Source: Coprococcus ammoniilyticus (GTDB lineage Bacteria > Bacillota > Clostridia > Lachnospirales > Lachnospiraceae). Taken from it: a DNA stretch of 64,000 nt. This document shows positions 7,947 to 15,024 of the stretch, piece by piece. Below the pieces are notes generated by a model, which had not been told where the DNA came from, ran no database searches, and was given only the letters and a program-made list of their open reading frames with translations. The stretch is from NCBI RefSeq assembly GCF_025567345.1, contig NZ_JAOQJS010000002.1, forward strand, positions 62,001 through 126,000, read 5' to 3'. The translations under genes were made by a program, and so were the position numbers. Each line of letters begins with the position of its first letter. The stretch's first letter is position 1.

Positions 7947-8897
7947 ATGAAAAACAATTACAGATTTTTTCAGAATCGGGATTGTGAATTTTTCCCATGT
8001 CATAAAATAGAAAATGAAGATTCCTTTAATTGTCTGTTCTGTTATTGCCCCTTGTATCTGAAGGAAAACTGCCTTGGAAGTCCTGATTATATCTTAAATG
8101 GGAAAGGACAGAAAATCCGGGATTGCAGTAAATGTACGATCGTACATCGCCCGGAGATGTATGATGCAGTGATTGCACAGTTTCAAAAGCAGGACTGTGT
8201 GGTATTCGTCAGTATTTGGGATCTGAAGGATGAAATCATGGCGCGGATCGCAGAGATTGCTTCATGGGAACAGATGGAGCCGGAGAGCAGAAAAGAGCAT
8301 AAGGATGAAGCCGAGAAAACGGTTATGCGTTTTTTATCCAGATACAATAATCGAAACCGGTATCTGGTACCTGTACTTTTGCAGCCATTTTCCAGAGACT
8401 GTATTAAGTCTGATGGATTTATGCTCGGCAAAAAGAATATTTCATGCCGGATACTGGAACGAATAGATCCGTCAAAGATTACACAGGGATATCTGTATGC
8501 ATTTCATGCCCCGGAGATCCAGATCGAGGAGATGGATTCATTACTTGGAACTTATTATCTGGAAACCTTTCAGATTGCATGTATGGATATTGTAAGAAAA
8601 TGGATAAGAAAATACCTGGAACGAAAGCACAGTGTAGAGTCGGGGCATTACTGCAGTCATTCTTTTGGACCCGGTTATTATGGAATGCCATTGGAAGCTG
8701 CCGGAATTCTTTGCAGCCTGATGGATACGGAACAGGTTGGAATCAGTTGGCATAAAGAACGAATGGAGCCGATGATGAGTCTGGCAGGAATTTATCTGAT
8801 CAGTGAAGAACCACTGATACAGAACTGGAATGATTGTGAGAACTGTATCGGACAGTCCGTTGGATGTGAATACTGTATAAATAAATCCGGACATTAA
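7947..8897 (+). CDS. Cysteine-rich small domain fused to a MetH-activation-like domain
   Basis: 316 aa. Residues 1-70 match the cysteine-rich small domain (PF04071 type): FFQNRDCEFFPCH, NCLFCYCPLY and CSKC. The C-terminal half resembles the activation domain of cobalamin-dependent methionine synthase: SFGPGYYGMPLEAAG, VGISWHKERMEPMMSLAG and a closing Cys cluster (CENCIGQSVGCEYC). The pairing suggests a corrinoid or metal-linked role, but this is inference from fold resemblance. The ATG has GGAAGGA upstream. The gene lies 30 nt after the MBL lipoprotein and ends tail-to-tail with tRNA-Thr. Confidence 0.65.
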   Translation: MKNNYRFFQNRDCEFFPCHKIENEDSFNCLFCYCPLYLKENCLGSPDYILNGKGQKIRDCSKCTIVHRPEMYDAVIAQFQKQDCVVFVSIWDLKDEIMARIAEIASWEQMEPESRKEHKDEAEKTVMRFLSRYNNRNRYLVPVLLQPFSRDCIKSDGFMLGKKNISCRILERIDPSKITQGYLYAFHAPEIQIEEMDSLLGTYYLETFQIACMDIVRKWIRKYLERKHSVESGHYCSHSFGPGYYGMPLEAAGILCSLMDTEQVGISWHKERMEPMMSLAGIYLISEEPLIQNWNDCENCIGQSVGCEYCINKSGH

Positions 8898-8902
8898 AAA
8901 AG

Positions 8903-8975
8903 AGCTACTAACGGGAGTCGGACCCGTGACCTCCACATTACCAATGTGGCGCTCTACCACCTGAGCTATAGTAGC
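8903..8975 (-). tRNA. tRNA-Thr (anticodon GGT)
   Basis: On the minus strand the acceptor stem is GCTACTA/TAGTAGC with discriminator T. The D arm is GCTCAGGTGGTAGAGC, the anticodon stem CCACA/TGTGG carries loop TTGGTAA (anticodon GGT), and the T arm is ACGGG-TCCGACT-CCCGT. CCA is not encoded. It stands alone in antisense orientation to its neighbours; its 3' end is only 6 nt from the end of the preceding CDS. Confidence 0.95.
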
Positions 8976-8988
8976 AACAACATTAGTT

Positions 8989-9017
8989 AATATATAGTAA
9001 AATGATGTATTTGTCAA
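8989..9017 (-). promoter_or_regulatory. Promoter of tRNA-Thr
   Basis: Read on the minus strand: TTGACA (9017-9012), a 17-nt spacer and TATATT (8994-8989). Perfect -35 with optimal spacing, initiating about 7 nt upstream of the mature 5' end. Confidence 0.75.
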
Positions 9018-9079
9018 TAAGAGATTTACTGAAAGTTATTGAAAATTACTTGAGTTTTGTTGAGTTTTAGAATTTGCAG

Positions 9080-9108
9080 TTGAGGCTTTATGTAAAATGT
9101 GATAGACT
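9080..9108 (+). promoter_or_regulatory. Possible glnS promoter
   Basis: TTGAGG at 9080-9085, a 17-nt spacer and TAGACT at 9103-9108. Both hexamers are moderate matches. The 170-nt gap between tRNA-Thr and glnS otherwise holds only a small GACT/AGTC hairpin just after -10. Confidence 0.35.
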
Positions 9109-9147
9109 TAAAAAAGTCATGCTAATTATATGAAGGAGGCATTAATG

Positions 9148-10812
9148 ATGGCAGAAGAATCAATCGGGAAAAATTTTATTGAACAGATTATTGATAAAGA
9201 TATAGCGGAGGGCAAGGTAACGAAGGTAGTCACAAGATTTCCTCCGGAACCGAATGGATATTTGCATATAGGACATGCCAAATCCATATTATTGAACTAT
9301 GGTCTTGCACAGGAATATGGCGGACAGTTTAATCTGAGATTTGACGATACGAATCCAACAAAGGAAAAGACAGAATTTGTAGAATCCATATTAGATGATG
9401 TAAGATGGCTGGGTGCCGATTTCGGAGACAGAGTATTCTTTGCATCCAATTATTTTGACCAGATGTATGAAGCAGCAGTCAAATTGATCAAGAAAGGCAA
9501 GGCATTTGTATGTGATCTGACGGCAGATGAGATCCGTGAATACCGAGGAACGCTGACAGAGCCGGGTAAAAACAGCCCATACAGAGACAGAAGTATTGAA
9601 GAAAATCTTGCATTATTTGAAGCAATGAAGAACGGAGAGTTCCCGGATGGAAGCAAGGTGCTTCGTGCAAAGATCGATATGGCTTCACCGAATATTAATA
9701 TGCGCGATCCTGTTATCTATCGTGTTGCCCGTATGACACATCATAATACAGGGGATAAATGGTGTATTTATCCAATGTATGATTTCGCTCATCCGATTGA
9801 GGATGCGATTGAAGGTGTAACGCATTCTATCTGTACACTGGAATTTGAGGATCACAGACCTTTATATGACTGGGTAGTACGGGAACTGGAATATGAGAAC
9901 CCACCAAAGCAGATTGAATTTGCAAAGTTATATCTGACAAATGTAGTTACAGGTAAGAGATATATTAAGAAGCTGGTAGAGGATGGTATCGTAGATGGCT
10001 GGGATGATCCAAGACTTGTATCGATCGCAGCACTCAGAAGACGAGGATTCACTGCTTCTTCTATTAAGAAGTTTATGGAGTTGGTTGGTATCTCAAAGAG
10101 CCAGAGCTCTGTTGATTATGCGATGCTTGAGTATTGTCTGCGTGATGATCTGAAGCTTACAGCAAACCGTTATATGGCAGTCCTGAATCCGATCAAGCTG
10201 GTGATCGATAATTATCCGGAGGATCAGGTAGAATATCTGCCGGTTGAAAATAATCAGGAAAATGAGGAAGCAGGCTCCAGAGAAGTTGCATTCAGCAAAT
10301 ATCTCTATATTGAAAGAGATGATTTCATGGAAGAACCGCCTAAGAAATATTTCCGTCTGTTCCCTGGCAATGAGGTACGTCTGAAGAATGCATATTTTGT
10401 AACCTGTACAGGATATGAGAAGGATGAAGATGGAAATGTAACAGTTGTTCACTGTACTTATGATCCTGCGACCAAGAGTGGTTCAGGATTCGAAGGAAGA
10501 AAGGTAAAAGGAACGATACACTGGGTATCAGCAGAAAGTGCAATTGATGCTGAGGTTCGTTTATATGAGAATATCGTGGATGAAGAAAAAGGTAAGCTGA
10601 ATGAGGATGGTACTTTGAATCTGAATCCGAATTCATTGACCGTATTACAGGGATGTAAGCTCGAGAAAGCATTTGAAGATGCAAAACCCGGTGAAGCATT
10701 CCAGTTCCTTCGTAATGGATTCTTCTGTGTAGATTCCAAAGACTCTACTAAGGAGCATCCTGTATATAACCGTATTGTTTCATTAAAGAGTTCCTATAAG
10801 CCGGGAAAATAA
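9148..10812 (+). CDS. glnS: Glutaminyl-tRNA synthetase
   Basis: Class Ic synthetase charging tRNA-Gln directly; 554 aa. N-terminal FPPEPNGYLHIGHAKS carries the HIGH motif. The GWDDPR and LRRRGF signatures follow, and two anticodon-binding beta-barrels fill the C-terminal 210 residues. The second class I signature reads VTGKRYIKKL, where E. coli has VMSKRKLN. AAGGAGG at 9133-9139 lies downstream of an ATG at 9130, so I place the start at 9148 (9145 also possible). Many Bacillota lack GlnRS and use GatCAB, so a stand-alone glnS is informative for taxonomy. Confidence 0.93.
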   Translation: MAEESIGKNFIEQIIDKDIAEGKVTKVVTRFPPEPNGYLHIGHAKSILLNYGLAQEYGGQFNLRFDDTNPTKEKTEFVESILDDVRWLGADFGDRVFFASNYFDQMYEAAVKLIKKGKAFVCDLTADEIREYRGTLTEPGKNSPYRDRSIEENLALFEAMKNGEFPDGSKVLRAKIDMASPNINMRDPVIYRVARMTHHNTGDKWCIYPMYDFAHPIEDAIEGVTHSICTLEFEDHRPLYDWVVRELEYENPPKQIEFAKLYLTNVVTGKRYIKKLVEDGIVDGWDDPRLVSIAALRRRGFTASSIKKFMELVGISKSQSSVDYAMLEYCLRDDLKLTANRYMAVLNPIKLVIDNYPEDQVEYLPVENNQENEEAGSREVAFSKYLYIERDDFMEEPPKKYFRLFPGNEVRLKNAYFVTCTGYEKDEDGNVTVVHCTYDPATKSGSGFEGRKVKGTIHWVSAESAIDAEVRLYENIVDEEKGKLNEDGTLNLNPNSLTVLQGCKLEKAFEDAKPGEAFQFLRNGFFCVDSKDSTKEHPVYNRIVSLKSSYKPGK

Positions 10813-10831
10813 AATTTAGTCTATTAAAAGT

Positions 10832-11446
10832 ATGAAAAATGATATATCAGAATTAGAAAACAGAAAATTATATATCCTGATCTCCAAGACACACACAGTT
10901 CCTGCAAGAATCATCAAATTCTGGACAAAAGAGCCATATGCACATGCATCCATTGCATTGGATCTGGAGCTTCGGGAGATGTACAGCTTCGCCAGAAAGG
11001 GAATCTATAATCCATTCAACTGCGGATTCATTATAGAAGATATTGATACCGGAATATTTGGCAGAGATGTTGAAACAAGCTGTGTTGTTCTGGAACTGAC
11101 CGTGACAGATAAGCAGTACAGACATGTACTGCAGGAGCTTGCGGCATTTAAAACAAATGCTGATCGCTATCGGTATAATTTTTGGGGACTTTATGGTGTT
11201 ATACGAAATAAGGCGATTGAGAGGAAATATAATTATTTCTGTTCCCAGTTCGTGGCATGTGTGTTAGAACGTTCTGGTATACATATTCTCGATAAACAAC
11301 CGGGGCTTGTAAGGCCGGATGATTTTCGGAAGAGCAGTAATGTTAAGGTGATTTACAAAGGCCTGCTCAGAAGATATCGTGAATACCTGTGGACACATGA
11401 TCTGGCACAGGCATTTGGCGGTCATGTAACCAAACAGGCAATGTAA
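10832..11446 (+). CDS. Permuted papain-like (YiiX/YaeF-type, NlpC/P60 clan) protein
   Basis: 204 aa, no signal peptide or membrane segment. The order of conserved residues is histidine first (PYAHASIAL, about residue 40) and cysteine later (YFCSQFVACVLE, about residue 137). This is the order expected in circularly permuted papain-like amidases such as YiiX/YaeF. Such enzymes act on amide or thioester bonds; the substrate here is unknown. It starts 20 nt after glnS and ends inside the outer arm of a palindromic element, converging on the DUF6062 gene. Confidence 0.65.
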   Translation: MKNDISELENRKLYILISKTHTVPARIIKFWTKEPYAHASIALDLELREMYSFARKGIYNPFNCGFIIEDIDTGIFGRDVETSCVVLELTVTDKQYRHVLQELAAFKTNADRYRYNFWGLYGVIRNKAIERKYNYFCSQFVACVLERSGIHILDKQPGLVRPDDFRKSSNVKVIYKGLLRRYREYLWTHDLAQAFGGHVTKQAM

Positions 11447-11688
11447 AAAGGTGACAATATTGCTGTGAATTTTATACTATATAAAAAATACTGTGTACAT
11501 TACACTCACTATTATGAAGCAAACCTGACCGAACGCCAGTCCTTAGTGAGCCGTATAATACGGCGAACTTAGTACTGCTGCGTTGAGGGTAGAGCGAAAG
11601 CGTTTTGCGGAATAATATGTGAAGTGCAATGTACACAGTATTTTTGTGTGTATCCTATGTTTATCAGGCAGTAATATTGTCACTTTTT
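11445..11688. repeat. Nested palindromic element E2 between convergent genes
   Basis: Three nested inverted repeats. The outer arms (11445-11465 and 11669-11688) are nearly perfect and include the stop codon of each flanking convergent gene. The middle arms (11486-11509 and 11619-11643, TACTGTGTACAT/ATGTACACAGTA) are nearly perfect. The inner hairpin at about 11536-11580 carries the family core on the minus strand (AGTACTAAGTTC, then ACTAAGGACTGGCGT, then AGGTTTGC). A-rich and T-rich ends make the outer stem a plausible bidirectional terminator for both genes. The arms are unrelated in sequence to those of the other copies. Confidence 0.8.
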
Positions 11689-12418
11689 ATTCTACAAATG
11701 TATGATTAGCCTTGATTATGCCGCGAGGTAGGGCATCCTTTGAGTTCTTCCATGGTTCATTCTTGAATCGATAGTCGAATTTATCGATGAACCATCCGAT
11801 ATCTCCGTTGACACGTTCCATGTTTTCAAAATATAAGTGATTCAAGGCTTCGATGAATTCTTCACATTGGTTTTTGGACAGCTTTGTGACAGAGGTATCG
11901 TAGAGGATACCGTAGTGGTAAGTACAGAAGCCCTTGCTGCTTTTGAAGGTGTCCTTGAATTCAGGATCTTTTTTCCACATATGAAAGATCGTATCGACAT
12001 AGCGGTCAAAGGTACGATTCATACGGTCACAGATAAAGCAGGAGCTTTCCAGTTCTTTGATATATGCACCAACACCGGAAAAATTTGACTGCTTGGAAAA
12101 AAGTCCCGGTTTTGTAGGAGTTCCTTTTTCTGATAAAGCTTTCAGATCCCGGATCGTTTTATCAGTGTGTGTTTTTAACATCAGGGCAAGTCCCAGACGA
12201 TTCTTTTCTTTATATAACATGCCGATGTGATGGGAGCAGAAGCCCATTTTATCTGTCATAGCACGATTATCGTCTTCCATATAGCTTGGTCCCATCGTAT
12301 ATTCGATGGCATGTTCCTCCAGCGTTTTCTGCATCTGACAGAGAGGACATTCACAGTCTGCATGAAAGGCATCGTTGACAGGTATTGTGTATAATTGTTC
12401 AGCCATAGTATTCTCCAT
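11687..12418 (-). CDS. DUF6062 family protein
   Basis: 243-aa cytoplasmic protein of unknown function. The N-terminal YTIPVNDAF with CECPLC matches the DUF6062 family, which is common in Lachnospiraceae and relatives. Four paired Cys/His clusters (CPLC, FCSHH, CFIC, FCTYH) suggest two metal-binding or redox sites. The start at 12418 is followed by a second in-frame ATG after MENT. It converges on the papain-like gene, sharing the palindromic element as its 3' end. Confidence 0.85.
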   Translation of the reverse strand: MENTMAEQLYTIPVNDAFHADCECPLCQMQKTLEEHAIEYTMGPSYMEDDNRAMTDKMGFCSHHIGMLYKEKNRLGLALMLKTHTDKTIRDLKALSEKGTPTKPGLFSKQSNFSGVGAYIKELESSCFICDRMNRTFDRYVDTIFHMWKKDPEFKDTFKSSKGFCTYHYGILYDTSVTKLSKNQCEEFIEALNHLYFENMERVNGDIGWFIDKFDYRFKNEPWKNSKDALPRGIIKANHTFVE

Positions 12419-12626
12419 TTCTATATATCATTTGGATAGCAGCCTTTGAACAGGCGTTATCCTGTATCATGTCAGAAATCATCGGTTTGATTCCTGTATT
12501 AGAAGCATATCATGCAACACCTGAATTTACAAATCAAAATCGCCGGTTTTCGTTCTGAATTCAGGGTATATTTCATATAATGTAAGAGACCTTGTCCATT
12601 TAATATATTTTTTATCATTTTAGGGG

Positions 12627-12654
12627 TTGATTTTTTCCACAAAATGAATACAAT
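12627..12654 (+). promoter_or_regulatory. groESL promoter
   Basis: TTGATT at 12627-12632, a 16-nt spacer and TACAAT at 12649-12654, immediately before the CIRCE operator. In the rest of the 335-nt gap (12419-12626) I see no gene and no strong structure; the minus-strand promoter of the DUF6062 gene must lie there. Confidence 0.7.
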
Positions 12655-12664
12655 AATAATTGTG

Positions 12665-12691
12665 TTAGCACTCAAGAGATATGAGTGCTAG
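12665..12691. promoter_or_regulatory. CIRCE operator (HrcA site)
   Basis: TTAGCACTC, a 9-nt spacer and GAGTGCTAG: the consensus CIRCE inverted repeat with one final-base mismatch. It covers the predicted transcription start of groESL, so HrcA repression relieved by heat shock is expected. Confidence 0.97.
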
Positions 12692-12753
12692 GAACTGCCG
12701 GAGTACATAAGGCAGATAAGAACGGATTTAATATGTTAGGAGGAATATATATT

Positions 12754-13041
12754 ATGAAATTAGTACCATTAGGAGACAGAGTTGTATTAAAACAGTCCGT
12801 AGCAGAAGAGACAACAAAATCAGGTATTGTATTACCGGGACAGGCAAAAGAGAAGCCACAGTATGCAGATGTTGTAGAAGTTGGTCCCGGAGCTGTTGTC
12901 GATGGCGTTAAGGTTCCTATGGAAGTAAAGGCAGGAGACAGAGTTATTTATTCTAAATACGCAGGAACAGAAGTTAAGCTCGGTGATGATGAATATATCA
13001 TCGTAAAACAGAGTGACATTCTTGCAGTTGTAAGTGAATAA
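12754..13041 (+). CDS. groS: Co-chaperonin GroES
   Basis: 95-aa lid of the GroEL folding chamber. It starts MKLVPLGDRVVLK behind TTAGGAGGAA, which fixes the start at 12754; an upstream in-frame ATG at 12685 would overlap the CIRCE element and has no ribosome binding site. The GIVLPGQAKEKPQ mobile loop and the C-terminal VKQSDILAVV strand are present. The operon with groL is under CIRCE control. Confidence 0.98.
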   Translation: MKLVPLGDRVVLKQSVAEETTKSGIVLPGQAKEKPQYADVVEVGPGAVVDGVKVPMEVKAGDRVIYSKYAGTEVKLGDDEYIIVKQSDILAVVSE

Positions 13042-13076
13042 TCAGATAGCAGAAAAACAGTTGGAGGTAGAAAAAA

Positions 13077-14708
13077 ATGGCAAAGGAAATTAAATACGGA
13101 GCAGAAGCCAGAAAGGCTCTTGAAGCAGGCGTAAATCAGTTAGCAGATACAGTAAGAGTAACACTTGGACCAAAAGGAAGAAACGTAGTTCTTGCAAAGT
13201 CATATGGTTCACCACTTATCACAAATGATGGTGTTACAATTGCAAAGGATATAGAGCTGGAAGATGCATTTGAGAACATGGGTGCTCAGATCGTAAAAGA
13301 AGTAGCAACAAAGACAAATGATGTTGCAGGTGATGGTACTACAACAGCTACTGTTCTTGCTCAGGCAATGATCAATGAAGGTATGAAAAACCTTGCAGCA
13401 GGTGCTAATCCAATCATCCTCAGAAAGGGTATGAAGAAGGCTTGTGACAAGGCTGTAGAAGCAATTTCAGAGATGAGCCAGACAATCAACGGCAAAGAGC
13501 AGATCGCAAGAGTTGCATCTATTTCAGCCGGTGATGATGAAGTTGGACAGATGGTTGCAGATGCTATGGAAAAGGTATCAAACGATGGTGTTATCACGAT
13601 TGAAGAGTCCAAGTCCATGAAGACAGAACTTGACCTCGTAGAAGGTATGCAGTTCGACAGAGGATATATTTCAGCTTACATGTCAACTGATATGGAGAAG
13701 ATGGTTGCAGAACTTGATAATCCATACATCCTGATCACAGATAAGAAGATCTCAAATATTCAGGATATCCTTCCGGTACTTGAGCAGATCGTACAGGGTG
13801 GTCAGAAGCTTTTGATCATTGCGGAAGATGTAGAAGGTGAAGCACTTACAACATTGATCGTAAACAAGTTAAGAGGTACATTCCAGGTTGTAGCTGTTAA
13901 GGCTCCGGGTTATGGTGACAGAAGAAAAGAAATGTTACAGGATATTGCTATCCTTACAAACGGTAAGGTTATTTCCGAAGAACTCGGTTATGATTTAAAG
14001 GATACGACATTAGATGACCTTGGCCGTGCTAAGAGTGTAAAGGTAACAAAAGAGAATACAGTTATCGTAGATGGTTTCGGAACCAAGGAAGATATTCAGG
14101 GCAGAGTAAATGTTATCAAGGCTCAGCTTGAGGAGACAACATCTGAATTTGATAAAGAGAAGCTTCAGGAAAGACTTGCAAAGCTTGCAGGTGGTGTAGC
14201 AGTTATCCGTGTTGGTGCAGCTACTGAGACAGAGATGAAGGAAGCTAAGCTCCGTATGGAAGATGCATTAAATGCTACCAGAGCTGCTGTTGAAGAAGGC
14301 ATCATCGCAGGTGGTGGATCAGCATATATTCATGCAGCTAAGAAGGTTGCAGAACTGGTTGCAGAACTTGAAGGCGATGAGAAGACAGGTGCTAAGGTAG
14401 TTCTTAAGGCTATGGAAGCTCCGTTATTCCACATTTCAGCAAATGCCGGTCTGGAAGGCTCTGTTATCATCAATAAGATCAAAGAATCACAGCCGGGTAT
14501 CGGTTTTGATGCATACAATGAGAAGTATGTAGATATGATCGAAGCAGGTATCATCGATCCTGTTAAGGTTACAAGAAGTGCTTTACAGAACGCAACATCC
14601 GTAGCATCTACATTACTGACAACAGAATCTGTTGTAGCTGATATTAAGGAAGATGCTCCAGCTATGCCGGCAGGTGCAGGTATGGGCGGCGGAATGGGTA
14701 TGATGTAA
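13077..14708 (+). CDS. groL: Chaperonin GroEL
   Basis: 60-kDa ATP-dependent chaperonin, 543 aa with the characteristic Gly-Met tail (GGGMGMM). Visible motifs are the ATP site GDGTTTATVLAQ, the apical-domain segment and AATETEMKEAKLRMEDAL. It starts 35 nt after groS behind TTGGAGG. Codon use is biased towards highly expressed gene codons. Confidence 0.99.
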   Translation: MAKEIKYGAEARKALEAGVNQLADTVRVTLGPKGRNVVLAKSYGSPLITNDGVTIAKDIELEDAFENMGAQIVKEVATKTNDVAGDGTTTATVLAQAMINEGMKNLAAGANPIILRKGMKKACDKAVEAISEMSQTINGKEQIARVASISAGDDEVGQMVADAMEKVSNDGVITIEESKSMKTELDLVEGMQFDRGYISAYMSTDMEKMVAELDNPYILITDKKISNIQDILPVLEQIVQGGQKLLIIAEDVEGEALTTLIVNKLRGTFQVVAVKAPGYGDRRKEMLQDIAILTNGKVISEELGYDLKDTTLDDLGRAKSVKVTKENTVIVDGFGTKEDIQGRVNVIKAQLEETTSEFDKEKLQERLAKLAGGVAVIRVGAATETEMKEAKLRMEDALNATRAAVEEGIIAGGGSAYIHAAKKVAELVAELEGDEKTGAKVVLKAMEAPLFHISANAGLEGSVIINKIKESQPGIGFDAYNEKYVDMIEAGIIDPVKVTRSALQNATSVASTLLTTESVVADIKEDAPAMPAGAGMGGGMGMM

Positions 14709-14749
14709 AAATAATACATCACTCATAAAGTTCAAATAGAGAATAAAAA

Positions 14750-14815
14750 GGAAGATAGTATTGTTTATTATCGTGTAAGATACATGATAGTGACATGCTA
14801 TCTTTCTTTTTTTTA
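14750..14815 (+). terminator. Intrinsic terminator of groESL
   Basis: Outer 11-bp stem (14750-14760 with 14796-14806, with G-U pairs) and an inner ATCGTGTA/TACATGAT stem, ending in TTTCTTTTTTTTAT. Confidence 0.85.
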
Positions 14816-14907
14816 TACACGCATAGACCATATTTCCAGACCTAGTGAAACATTTCATGCCGTTTTTCAGACATTTCGTGCATAGAATCCGGTATGGGGA
14901 AATGATT

Positions 14908-14917
14908 ATGGTACAAT
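14908..14917 (+). promoter_or_regulatory. Possible extended -10 promoter of the surface protein
   Basis: TGGTACAAT (TG-n-TACAAT) at 14909-14917 with no clear -35. A second AT-rich stretch with TATAAT lies nearer the gene. The 316-nt gap 14709-15024 otherwise holds the groESL terminator and a short imperfect repeat (ACATTTCATGC/ACATTTCGTGC). Confidence 0.3.
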
Positions 14918-15024
14918 ACCAGAAAATAACTTATTTGGAACAACATAATGAGACATGCAGATATAATTATACTATATGTTGTATTATGTGTTGTATTCAG
15001 ATGAATGAAAGGGGATAAGAAAAT

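Noticed and set aside
8541..9017. 158-aa minus-strand frame
   Set aside because: It runs through tRNA-Thr and antisense to the cysteine-rich gene; a shadow frame.
12685..12753. Upstream start of GroES
   Set aside because: The ATG at 12685 lies inside the CIRCE repeat and would add a 23-residue tail foreign to GroES; TTAGGAGG before 12754 decides the start.
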